From: an uncultured Mucilaginibacter sp.
GTDB lineage: Bacteria; Bacteroidota; Bacteroidia; Sphingobacteriales; Sphingobacteriaceae
DNA: 64,000 bases
NCBI RefSeq assembly: GCF_946481715.1
Contig: NZ_CAMLOV010000001.1
Coordinates: forward strand, 1 to 64,000
Direction of reading: 5' to 3'
Under the pieces are notes generated by a model. It was not told the DNA's origin. It saw nothing but the letters and a program-made list of their open reading frames with translations, and did not search any database. Below are positions 1 through 8,447 of this stretch, piece by piece. How positions within the stretch are numbered: position 1 is the first letter of the stretch; each line of letters opens with the position of its first letter. Position numbers and translations under genes: made by a program.

Positions 1-994
1 CATATAGCATTACCGGTACAATAGGGTGTACGCCAGGTTTAATATCAAATCCTGCCTCGGTCATTTTTTGCCGGAAATATTGCGTATTGCTTTCCAGCTT
101 ATCGCGCAAAGCGGTGGTTTCGCTCAGCATATCAAGCACCGCTATTGAAGCGCCGGTTATAGCCGGGGCAAGTGTATTGGAAAACAAATACGGGCGCGAA
201 CGCTGGCGCAGCATATCAATAATTTCCTTACGGCCAGATGTAAACCCGCCCGATGCACCGCCTAATGCTTTGCCCAATGTACCTGTGATAATATCAATCT
301 TACCCATCACATTATGGTGCTCGTGCGTACCGCGCCCGGTTTTGCCCATAAAGCCGCTGCAGTGGCTTTCATCTATCATTACTAAAGCATTATACTGCTC
401 TGCCAACGCACAAATTTTATCGAGCTGAGCAATGGTGCCGTCCATAGAGAATGCACCATCAGTAACAATAATACGGTGGCGCAGCCCTTGCGTGGCTTTC
501 AGTTTTTCTTCTAAATCGGCCATATCATCGTGCTTATAGCGCTGGCGTTGGGCCTTGCACAAGCGCACGCCATCTATAATGGAAGCATGGTTCAGTTCAT
601 CCGAAATAATAGCATCCTGCTCGTTAAACAACGGCTCAAACACGCCGCCATTGGCATCAAAAGCGGCTGCATAAAGGATGGTATCTTCGGTGCCTAAAAA
701 TTCAGCTATCTTTTGCTCCAATTCTTTATGGATATCCTGTGTACCGCAAATAAACCGTACAGACGATAAACCATAACCATGTGTATCCATTGCAGCTTTG
801 GCTGCGTCTATTACTTGTTGGTTGCCAGATAAGCCAAGGTAATTGTTGGCGCAAAAGTTTATCACTTCTTTACCGCCCTGTACGGTGATATCCGCACCCT
901 GCGCAGATGTTATTATACGCTCGCGTTTATAAAGCCCTGCTTCTTCTATTCCGGCAAGTTCCTGCTGTAAAACCGGCTGCAATGTTGTATACAT
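1..994 (-). CDS. kbl: Glycine C-acetyltransferase (2-amino-3-ketobutyrate CoA ligase), 3' end outside window
   Basis: PLP-dependent enzyme that condenses glycine with acetyl-CoA, or runs in reverse to cleave 2-amino-3-ketobutyrate from threonine breakdown; cytosolic. The reverse strand encodes 331 residues from an ATG at 994, running off the left edge without a stop; the family is usually about 395-400 residues, so roughly 65 residues are missing. Visible marks of the alpha-oxoamine synthase fold are FCANNYLGL near the N-terminus, [21 protein letters not shown], the aspartate in [12 protein letters not shown], and the PLP lysine (about residue 242) in TLGKALGG. The related 8-amino-7-oxononanoate synthase is the main alternative, but the NNYLGLS and GVFEPL segments read as Kbl. 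It is divergent from the DUF5686 gene, with 124 bp between them. No tdh gene is visible inside the window. Confidence 0.93.
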   Translation of the reverse strand, partial: MYTTLQPVLQQELAGIEEAGLYKRERIITSAQGADITVQGGKEVINFCANNYLGLSGNQQVIDAAKAAMDTHGYGLSSVRFICGTQDIHKELEQKIAEFLGTEDTILYAAAFDANGGVFEPLFNEQDAIISDELNHASIIDGVRLCKAQRQRYKHDDMADLEEKLKATQGLRHRIIVTDGAFSMDGTIAQLDKICALAEQYNALVMIDESHCSGFMGKTGRGTHEHHNVMGKIDIITGTLGKALGGASGGFTSGRKEIIDMLRQRSRPYLFSNTLAPAITGASIAVLDMLSETTALRDKLESNTQYFRQKMTEAGFDIKPGVHPIVPVMLY

Positions 995-1118
995 AAAATA
1001 GCTGTTTAGGCTGCAAAATTAAACATTAACGCCAAAGGAACGCCTACCTCGTACATTTTTAATATATTACAGCAGTAAACAAACATTTTGGCCTAAAAAT
1101 TATTATCTGTAAAACCCT

Positions 1119-3599
1119 ATGAAAAAATATTTACCGCTAATTGTTTTACTACTAACCGTTATCCGCGCGTCGGCACAGCAGTATATATTATCCGGCAAAA
1201 TTACCGGGGAAAAGAACGAACCTGTTCCTTTTGCATCGGTTTACATTCGCAGCGCTACCTATGGCACAACCGCTAACGAAGAAGGCAACTATCATTTTAA
1301 ATTGAGCCCGGGCACCTATAATGTTGTTTACCGTTTGGCCGGATACGCGGTACAGTCGGTAAATATCACCATTACTGATCACGACGAAATACAAAATATA
1401 CAGCTGGCAAATGAGGAGTTCAAGTTTAGCCAGGTATCTGATAAATGGAGGCGCAACCAGGATCCCGGCGATACCATTATGCGCATGGTGTTGCAGAAAC
1501 GCGAAACACATTTAAACGAGTTGAAAGGCTACTCCTGCGCCATATACATCAAAGGCGTACAAAAACTATTAAGCACTCCAAAATCCTTACGTAGCCAGGC
1601 CGTTACCCGTGCACTCGATCTCGATTCGCTCGGGCGGGGCATCCTCTACCAATCAGAATCGTTATCGGCCTTTAATTACCAATCGCCAAATAAAGTGCGC
1701 GAAATTACCATCGCCTCAAAAAGCGCAGGTATAAACACGGCGTTCGGGTACAATAAAGCATCAGACCTGCAGGTTAATTTTTACAATAATATTTTTACTA
1801 TACCCGGGCTAAGCACCCGTGGGTATGTATCACCTGTAGCATCAAGCGCGTTCACTTACTACCGCTATCAACTTGTGGGCAGTACCATACAGAACGGGCA
1901 AACCATATACAAAATACAGGTTATCCCTAAACACGAATACGGGCAGTATTTTACCGGTAATATATATATTGTAGAAGGCGAATGGCGCATATACAGCGTA
2001 GACCTGATGCTGAAAGGCAGAAGCAATTCGCTTAACCTGGTGGATACTTTACAGGTAAGGCAGCAATATATACCTATTACAGATAGCGTGTGGATGCCGG
2101 TATCGGTACTGTTTAACTTTAAGGGCTCGGTGCTGGGTTTTAAATTTGGCGGCTACTATCAAGGTATCTATAATAATTACAAGCTAAACCCTACTTACCC
2201 CGATAAATATTTCACCGGCGAAATATTGAAAATTGATACCGCCGCAAATATAAAGCCAACGGCTTACTGGGATGCCAACCGGCCTGTGCCTTTAACTAAG
2301 CTGGAGATGAGAGACTATCAAAAAAAGGATAGCGTTGCGGCCTACCATAAAACGGAGGCATACCTGGATACCTTACAGCATACCAAAAACAATATTAACT
2401 ATCCCGGCTACATCATTTTTGGCTACAATGCAAGCAGCCGCAACGAAAAAGATTCGCTTTATATCTACCCATTCTTACAAACCCTTTATTACAACACTGT
2501 TGAAGGTTTTGGCATAAATGCAAAGGTGCGTTATACCCGCACTATTGATGATTTCCATTCGCTGGCTATAACGCCTGCTTTAAGGTATGGGTTTTCCAAT
2601 AAATTATTTAGCGCTAATATCCTTACCGAATACCGCAACGACCCGTTCCACAACGCCAAATTTTGGGCAAGCTTCGGCAACGATGTGCTCGACCTTAATA
2701 ACGTAGGCACGCGTTCGCTTTACTTTAACACACTAAGTACCATCCTTAGCGAAAATAACTACGTAAAATATTACCGTTCGCACTACGGTAGTTTTGGCTA
2801 TCAGCGCGAGGTAGTAAACGGTGTTTTGTGGAGTGCAAACCTTAGCTATTCCAGCCGCACGCAGTTGTATAATACCAACTTGGGGCATTTGGTTGACGTG
2901 AAAAACAAAGAGTTCACGTCCAATAACCCGCTCGCCCCGGCAGGGACTCCGCCCGATGACCGTTCGTTTCTATTCCCCGAGCACCAGGCACTATCATTCA
3001 CCACGGCTGCAACCTTTACGTTCGACCAGCAATACATCACCCGCCCAACAGGCAAGTTTAACTTACCATCTAAATACCCAACGCTTACCGTTACGTACCG
3101 CAAGGGGTTCCAGGGCGTACTTGGCTCAGATGTTAACTATGATTTCGCGTCGGCAGATATTTCGCAGTATAATATCCGCGTCGGCTTATCTGGTTACTCG
3201 TCGTTCAAATTAACTACAGGCGGTTACTTCAACAACAAACGGCTGTATTTTATGGATTACTACCATTACTTAGGTAACCAGGGCACCACGTTCGATCCTA
3301 CCTATATCGGTAGTTTCCATTTCCTGCCTTTTTACACGTATAGTACTAACGGCGGTTTTCTTGAGGCTCATTACCAGCATAATTTTGCCGGGTCGCTGCT
3401 AAATAAAGTACCGTACCTGCGCCGTTTAAAGCTGGAAGAAGTAATAGGCGCCAACTTTTTAACCACCAAGGGCAACCCTAATTACCGCGAGTTTTATGTA
3501 GGCGTGCAAAGGCTCATATTCCGGGTAGATTATGGTATCTCTTACGCCGGCAACAAAAAATACCTGCAAGGGATCAGGATATTTTACGGTATAAGGTAA
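1119..3599 (+). CDS. DUF5686 family outer-membrane protein with carboxypeptidase-like regulatory domain
   Basis: 826 residues. A signal peptide ending near SAQQ (about residue 20) is followed by a CarboxypepD_reg-like beta-sandwich (about 22-100; note ASVYIRSATYGTTANEEGNYHFKL-type spacing, with the ANEEG turn) and then a long DUF5686 region to the C-terminus. The last 400 residues are rich in alternating aromatic/polar strands and end in IFYGIR, as expected of an outer-membrane beta-barrel. The family is widespread in Bacteroidota with no agreed biochemical role. It stands alone: kbl is divergent upstream and a 321-bp AT-rich gap lies downstream. The ATG start is followed directly by the Lys-Lys of the signal peptide, so the start is well supported. 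Function is unknown; outer-membrane location is inferred. Confidence 0.85.
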   Translation: MKKYLPLIVLLLTVIRASAQQYILSGKITGEKNEPVPFASVYIRSATYGTTANEEGNYHFKLSPGTYNVVYRLAGYAVQSVNITITDHDEIQNIQLANEEFKFSQVSDKWRRNQDPGDTIMRMVLQKRETHLNELKGYSCAIYIKGVQKLLSTPKSLRSQAVTRALDLDSLGRGILYQSESLSAFNYQSPNKVREITIASKSAGINTAFGYNKASDLQVNFYNNIFTIPGLSTRGYVSPVASSAFTYYRYQLVGSTIQNGQTIYKIQVIPKHEYGQYFTGNIYIVEGEWRIYSVDLMLKGRSNSLNLVDTLQVRQQYIPITDSVWMPVSVLFNFKGSVLGFKFGGYYQGIYNNYKLNPTYPDKYFTGEILKIDTAANIKPTAYWDANRPVPLTKLEMRDYQKKDSVAAYHKTEAYLDTLQHTKNNINYPGYIIFGYNASSRNEKDSLYIYPFLQTLYYNTVEGFGINAKVRYTRTIDDFHSLAITPALRYGFSNKLFSANILTEYRNDPFHNAKFWASFGNDVLDLNNVGTRSLYFNTLSTILSENNYVKYYRSHYGSFGYQREVVNGVLWSANLSYSSRTQLYNTNLGHLVDVKNKEFTSNNPLAPAGTPPDDRSFLFPEHQALSFTTAATFTFDQQYITRPTGKFNLPSKYPTLTVTYRKGFQGVLGSDVNYDFASADISQYNIRVGLSGYSSFKLTTGGYFNNKRLYFMDYYHYLGNQGTTFDPTYIGSFHFLPFYTYSTNGGFLEAHYQHNFAGSLLNKVPYLRRLKLEEVIGANFLTTKGNPNYREFYVGVQRLIFRVDYGISYAGNKKYLQGIRIFYGIR

Positions 3600-3920
3600 G
3601 GTAAACGCCCGCCGAATATTGCATTGCTGGTGCCATACTATTCTACTCTGTTAATGATAAATTGCAGGGCTGGTGCTTAAACTATTAATCAAGCTATACG
3701 CTAACATGCGTATTTGCCGCAAACTAAACTAACGTGACAGCAAAAGCGAGGTTTATTACTTCTTCGCTAATATATATAGTAATTATAATTACTATATATA
3801 TTATTTCGAAATATACCATACTTATACTTTTAATACCAAACATATAAAGCAATAATATTTATAATATCTATTATATAAGCTGCTAAAATTTGATACATTT
3901 AGCCACCAGATATTATCACA
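3600..3920. other. AT-rich intergenic gap containing a 36-bp perfect palindrome
   Basis: No gene is seen in these 321 bases. The second half is very AT-rich. It holds the perfect palindrome described separately and, close to the next start, an AAaaTTTG stretch (about 3887-3894) that resembles the Bacteroidota -7 box TAnnTTTG with one mismatch. It probably contains the promoter of the large surface protein downstream. Confidence 0.5.
3768..3803. repeat. 36-bp perfect AT-only-core palindrome
   Basis: The centre lies between 3785 and 3786. Both 18-base halves are exactly complementary, beginning TAATATATATAGTAATTA and continuing as its reverse complement with no loop. It lies 169 bp after the DUF5686 stop and 118 bp before the surface-protein start. 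It lacks the GC-rich stem and T-run of an intrinsic terminator. It could extrude as a cruciform or bind a dimeric regulator; which is not decidable from sequence. Confidence 0.8.
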
Positions 3921-6900
3921 ATGAACTGTATATGCTTAAAACTCGCTGACGCGAGACGGAAACTTATATCCAACCCTGCAAAATACTTTTTACTGCTTAT
4001 TTTATTTTTTACAGTTGCTTCTTCGGCATCTTTAAAGGCACAGATTGAAAAATTAAATCAAACCATCACTTTCGCACCCGTTCCCGATAATAAAACATTT
4101 GGCGATGCGCCCTTTGCTATTTCTGCGACAACAAATGCAGGGTTGCCGGTGTCTTTCACGGTACTATCGGGGCCGGCAACAATTTCGGGCGACATGGTTA
4201 CTTTAACCGGTGCCGGGGTAATTACCCTGCAGGCCAATCAACCCGGCAATTCTCAGTATGATGCCGCAAACGTTGTTACGCAAAGCTTTACCGCCGCCAA
4301 AGCAACTCAAACAATTACTTTCAATACCATACCATCCAAGCCATATGGCACGGCGGACTTTGCGCCGGGCGCTGCAGCTACTTCGGGATTAGCTATTACT
4401 TACACCAGTAGCAATACGTCAGTTGCCAAAATTACCCGCGGAAAAATACATATCGTGAAAGCCGGAACATCTACTATCACTGCTTCGCAGCCTGGTAATG
4501 CAAACTTTAATGCAGCTGTGAGCACAACACAATTGCTTACTGTCACCATAATAAATCAAACCATTGCGTTTGCCACCATTCCCCCAGCCGGCTTTGGAAG
4601 CCCCGATTTTTACCTCGGAGCTGTTTCAAGCGCAGGCCTGCCGATAACTTACACCAGCAGCAATGAAACGGTAGCCACCGTTGATAATGGACAAATACAT
4701 ATTGTAGGACTGGGGAATACCACCATTACGGCTTCGCAACCGGGCGATGCCAGCGTTTTTGCAGCAACAAGCGTAACACAAGTACTAACGGTTTTAAAAG
4801 GCAATCAGCAAATTAACTTCCAGCCGATAGAACAACGCGACACTGGTGCCGGAGATTTTTCGCTCGGGGCAGCCGCAAGCTCCGGGCTACCGCTGACTTT
4901 TATAAGCAGCAATACATCTGTTGCTACCGTTACCAATGGCGTTATCCGCATTGTTGGGCAAGGCACAACCAACATTACAGCTTCCCAGCCAGGCGATAAT
5001 AATTTTAATGCCGCCGCACCGGTAACGCAGGCATTTACCGTAATACCATCTCACGATGCTAACCTTGTTGCAATAAGCTCAAGCGATAGCAGGCCAATCT
5101 ATCTCATCGGTGATTACTATTACCCCAATGTTTTTTCACCCCAGACGTTTAATTATTTCCAATTTGTAAGTCCAGATGTTACTACTGTAAACATCACCGC
5201 CGTTACATCAAGTGCCTCTGCTACAATTACCATCAACGGCAGAGTTGCCATAAGCGGTGCACCGTCATCAAAATTCAGGCTGCCTATCCAAGAAAATAAT
5301 TTCGATATCGTTGTGACAGCACAGGATGGCAATAAACAAACATACAGGCTTACAGTGTACCGTAGTTCAGTTAACGCCAACTTGCAAACGCTTACAATAA
5401 GCGATGGCACCTTAACCCCGGCCTTTTCGCCATTCAGAACAACCTACAAGGCTACCGTTAGCAACGCAACAACGTTTGTTACGGTAGATGCAACGACAGT
5501 CCACCCAAATGCCTTTGCTTATTATTTAGAGAGGGCGCCCCTTAACAGTGTCCATCCCGAAGCAAGAGATTTGGTTGTTGGTGATAATACAATCCAGGTG
5601 GGCGTGACTTCTGAATCCGGAAATCGTAAGGTTTATACTATTGTATTTCACAGGCAATCCAATACCGAAACCCTGGCCGCTCTAAGCATAAGCAAGGGTA
5701 CGTTAACGCCTGCATTTTCCCCCGGTTTGTTGACTTATAAAGATACCGTGAGCAATTCTTGGGTTACGGTTAAGCCAACAGCGGCAAACGCTCTTGCCAC
5801 CATAAAAGTCAACGGCGTTTCCGTTGCTACCGGTGCCAATTCCGCAAACATCCCTTTGGCCGTAGGCAATAATACGATCTCTACAGTTGTAACATCAGAA
5901 GATGGCACGAAAGTCCGCACCTATACCATCGTTGTCCACCGCATATACGTCAACACCGATCTGGCTAACCTAACACTGAGTAGCGGTGCGCTAACACCTC
6001 TATTTTCAGCCGGCACAACCAGCTATTCGGTAACGGTACCTAACGCTACAGCATCAATCAGTTTAACGCCAACCACCAGCCATATTGCTGCCACGGTAAA
6101 AGTAAATGGTGTATCAGTGAGTTCCGGCACTCCTTCAGCAAGCATCCCCCTTGTTAACGGGCCAAATATTATCAATGTGGATGTAACCGGCAGCGACGGT
6201 GTAGCACTACAAACTTATACCGTAACCGTAAACCGCCAATCTAATAACCCCAAGCTTGCCGGCCTTACTATTAGCAGTGGCGATTTAACACCGGCCTTTG
6301 CTGAGGGAACATATAGCTACAGCGCATCAGTAAGTAATGCTACCGCATCGGTTATGGTAACGCCAACTGCCGCAAATAAAAATGCAACAATAAAAGTTAA
6401 CGGTGCGGTAGTAGCCACCAAAACAGCTTCGGCCGCTTTACCGCTTATATTGGGCGCCAATGCTATTGCCGTGGCAGTTACCTCGCAGGACGGCTCAAAA
6501 ACCTATACCTATACTATAACCGTTAAACGCCTTTCTAACAACAGTAATTTATCTGCGCTATCTATTAACAGCGGGGTTTTAACGCCAGCATTTGCGGCCG
6601 GCACAACAAACTACGCGGTCCCGGTAAGCAATGCAACGGCGACTATAAAAATAACGCCTGCGGCGGCTAATCCGCACGCAACTATAACCGTAAACGGAAC
6701 ACCGGTAGTCAGTGGCACAGCTTCAGCATCGTTGCCCTTGTTTGTGGGCAGCAACATCATTTCTACAGTGGTAACATCCGAAGACGGCTTAAAAATCCGC
6801 ACATATACGGTAAATATAACAAGGGCAGCCCCGGCGGGGATAATTGCCCTTACCCGATCAGCAGGCAGTTCCACACCAGACATCGTCCGCGACAGCTCCC

Positions 6901-7214
6901 TCAGCCCGGAAATGTACGGCGTGCACGAACCGCTTGTTAAACAGGCCGTATCGCCCAATGGCGATGGGCACAATGATGTTTTGTTTGTAGATGGTATTGA
7001 TAACTACCCCGACAATACCTTAAAAGTGATAAACAGCAGCGGGAAATTGATATTTGAAATTGCTGGCTATGATAACGTGAGCCACATTTTCGACGGGCAT
7101 GCCGGCAATAACGGAAAGCCGCAACCAGCCGGCACCTATTTTTACCAGCTATTGTATAAAGCCGACGACGGTAGCCAGAAACGAAAAACCGGTTTCTTTG
7201 TTCTGAAGTACTAA
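3921..7214 (+). CDS. Large T9SS-type surface protein with Ig-like and cadherin-like repeats and CHU_C C-terminal domain
   Basis: 1097 residues. A long positively charged N-region and hydrophobic core form a signal peptide ending near SLKAQ (residue 41). Residues about 45-380 are four to five Ig-like repeats of ~75 residues sharing the TSSNTSVA...GTxxITASQPGD pattern. Residues about 380-1000 are six cadherin-like beta-sandwich repeats of ~95 residues, each starting LxxLxISxGxLTPxFxxGTxxY and ending YTxxVxR. The last ~90 residues, from SPNGDGHNDV to KTGFFVLKY, match the gliding-motility/T9SS type-B C-terminal domain (CHU_C), which directs export through the type IX system and surface attachment. 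The repeat containing YYLERAPL is degenerate. Probably an adhesin or surface-layer protein; no catalytic domain is visible. It is a single-gene unit with a hairpin after the stop. Confidence 0.85.
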   Translation: MNCICLKLADARRKLISNPAKYFLLLILFFTVASSASLKAQIEKLNQTITFAPVPDNKTFGDAPFAISATTNAGLPVSFTVLSGPATISGDMVTLTGAGVITLQANQPGNSQYDAANVVTQSFTAAKATQTITFNTIPSKPYGTADFAPGAAATSGLAITYTSSNTSVAKITRGKIHIVKAGTSTITASQPGNANFNAAVSTTQLLTVTIINQTIAFATIPPAGFGSPDFYLGAVSSAGLPITYTSSNETVATVDNGQIHIVGLGNTTITASQPGDASVFAATSVTQVLTVLKGNQQINFQPIEQRDTGAGDFSLGAAASSGLPLTFISSNTSVATVTNGVIRIVGQGTTNITASQPGDNNFNAAAPVTQAFTVIPSHDANLVAISSSDSRPIYLIGDYYYPNVFSPQTFNYFQFVSPDVTTVNITAVTSSASATITINGRVAISGAPSSKFRLPIQENNFDIVVTAQDGNKQTYRLTVYRSSVNANLQTLTISDGTLTPAFSPFRTTYKATVSNATTFVTVDATTVHPNAFAYYLERAPLNSVHPEARDLVVGDNTIQVGVTSESGNRKVYTIVFHRQSNTETLAALSISKGTLTPAFSPGLLTYKDTVSNSWVTVKPTAANALATIKVNGVSVATGANSANIPLAVGNNTISTVVTSEDGTKVRTYTIVVHRIYVNTDLANLTLSSGALTPLFSAGTTSYSVTVPNATASISLTPTTSHIAATVKVNGVSVSSGTPSASIPLVNGPNIINVDVTGSDGVALQTYTVTVNRQSNNPKLAGLTISSGDLTPAFAEGTYSYSASVSNATASVMVTPTAANKNATIKVNGAVVATKTASAALPLILGANAIAVAVTSQDGSKTYTYTITVKRLSNNSNLSALSINSGVLTPAFAAGTTNYAVPVSNATATIKITPAAANPHATITVNGTPVVSGTASASLPLFVGSNIISTVVTSEDGLKIRTYTVNITRAAPAGIIALTRSAGSSTPDIVRDSSLSPEMYGVHEPLVKQAVSPNGDGHNDVLFVDGIDNYPDNTLKVINSSGKLIFEIAGYDNVSHIFDGHAGNNGKPQPAGTYFYQLLYKADDGSQKRKTGFFVLKY

Positions 7215-7243
7215 TCGCAGTTCCTGTTTAACGCTATCAGATA

Positions 7244-7275
7244 AAAGCCCGGTGCATTTACCAGTACCGGGCTTT
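7244..7275 (+). terminator. Hairpin after the surface-protein gene
   Basis: A perfect 10-bp stem (AAAGCCCGGT paired with ACCGGGCTTT) with a 12-base loop, 29 bp past the stop codon. The T-run on the 3' side is only the three T of the stem, so it may be a weak or factor-assisted terminator. Confidence 0.6.
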
Positions 7276-7309
7276 AGTATAAAAGTGTTTTTGTTTTGGC
7301 AGCCCCACC

Positions 7310-7340
7310 TTTAATCATTACCATAAATTTTTTATCTTTG
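7310..7340 (+). promoter_or_regulatory. Promoter of trhO (TTTA-N19-TATCTTTG)
   Basis: The -7 element TATCTTTG (7333-7340) fits the Bacteroidota consensus TAnnTTTG exactly. A TTTA at 7310-7313 sits 19 bases upstream, close to the -33 consensus TTTG. It lies 40 bp before the start codon of the next gene. Confidence 0.65.
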
Positions 7341-7380
7341 CACCTCATTTAACACCGTTTGCAGCGGCATCAATGATTTT

Positions 7381-8340
7381 ATGGCAAAATACAATACACT
7401 ACTGTACTATTGTTATTCAACAATAGCCGATGCGGAGCAATTTGCTGCCGATCATTTAAAATTCTGTAAAAGTTTAGGGCTAACCGGGCGCATTATTGTT
7501 GCCGAAGAAGGGTTGAACGGCACCGTTTCGGGCAGTACCGAGTCCTGCAAAACCTATATGGACACCCTGCATGCCGATGAACGCTTCGCCGGTATCGATT
7601 TTAAAATTGATGAGGTTGAGGAGCCTTCCTTTGTAAAAATGCACTGCCGTTATAAATCGGAGATTGTGCATTCGGGCCTGCGCGACCCGAATATGATCAA
7701 CCCGCAAAAACAAACCGGCAAGCATTTAGAACCCGCGGAGTTTTTGGCGATGAAGGACCGCGATGACGTGGTAGTGCTTGATGTGCGATCAAACTACGAG
7801 CATAACCTGGGCAAATTCAAAAACGCGGTTACGCTGGATATCGAGAACTTCCGCGATTTCCCGGCCATGATAAACGAGTTGGCCCAGTATAAAGATAAAA
7901 AGATCCTCACCTATTGCACCGGCGGCATTAAATGCGAAAAAGCATCAGCCCTGTTATTGCACGAAGGTTTTACCGATGTGTACCAATTGCACGGCGGCAT
8001 CATCAAATATGGCAAAGAAGCAGGCGGCGAAGATTTTGAAGGCAAATGCTACGTGTTTGATAACCGCCTTTCGGTGGATGTGAACAGCGTCAACCCGGTG
8101 GTGATCTCTACCTGCCTAAATTGTGGCAAAACCACGCCGAAGATGATCAACTGCGCCAACCCCGAGTGCAACGAGCACTTTACCCAGTGTGATGAATGCG
8201 GTACCGCTATGGATGGCTGCTGCAGCGATGCTTGCAAAGAGCATCCGCGCAAGCGTGCTTATGATGGCACGGGTTACTATGTAAAAGTGCCGCAGCCGGT
8301 AAATACCCAAAAAGGGAACAAGCTGCAATTGGCAGACTAA
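7381..8340 (+). CDS. trhO: tRNA uridine(34) hydroxylase, rhodanese-domain
   Basis: 319 residues. The family hydroxylates U34 of certain tRNAs using oxygen, the first step to 5-methoxyuridine/5-oxyacetyluridine at the wobble base. An N-terminal acylphosphatase-like UPF0176 domain (about 1-95, with GRIIVAEEGLNGTVSG) is followed by a rhodanese domain (about 120-220) with the catalytic-type cysteine at residue 179 in TYCTGGIKCEKAS. A C-terminal tail has cysteine pairs (CLNC, CANPEC, CDEC, CCSDAC) suggestive of metal binding, as in the E. coli YceA family. Length and motif order match the family. A good TAnnTTTG promoter upstream and a strong terminator downstream make it monocistronic. Confidence 0.92.
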   Translation: MAKYNTLLYYCYSTIADAEQFAADHLKFCKSLGLTGRIIVAEEGLNGTVSGSTESCKTYMDTLHADERFAGIDFKIDEVEEPSFVKMHCRYKSEIVHSGLRDPNMINPQKQTGKHLEPAEFLAMKDRDDVVVLDVRSNYEHNLGKFKNAVTLDIENFRDFPAMINELAQYKDKKILTYCTGGIKCEKASALLLHEGFTDVYQLHGGIIKYGKEAGGEDFEGKCYVFDNRLSVDVNSVNPVVISTCLNCGKTTPKMINCANPECNEHFTQCDECGTAMDGCCSDACKEHPRKRAYDGTGYYVKVPQPVNTQKGNKLQLAD

Positions 8341-8344
8341 TATA

Positions 8345-8376
8345 AAATAAGCTTATCCCACCCGGTAAGCTTATTT
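8345..8376 (+). terminator. Intrinsic terminator after trhO
   Basis: An 11-bp perfect stem (AAATAAGCTTA / TAAGCTTATTT) with a 10-base loop, followed by CTTTTT, starting five bases past the trhO stop. Confidence 0.8.
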
Positions 8377-8447
8377 CTTTTTATTCAATCCCAAAACTGT
8401 ATTTTCGTACAAATATTTGGCGGCTACCTATCGCTACCCATCATCCT

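Noticed and set aside
3768..3803. Palindrome as an intrinsic terminator of the DUF5686 gene
   Set aside because: No GC stem or loop, 169 bp from the stop, and no T-run; listed as a repeat instead.
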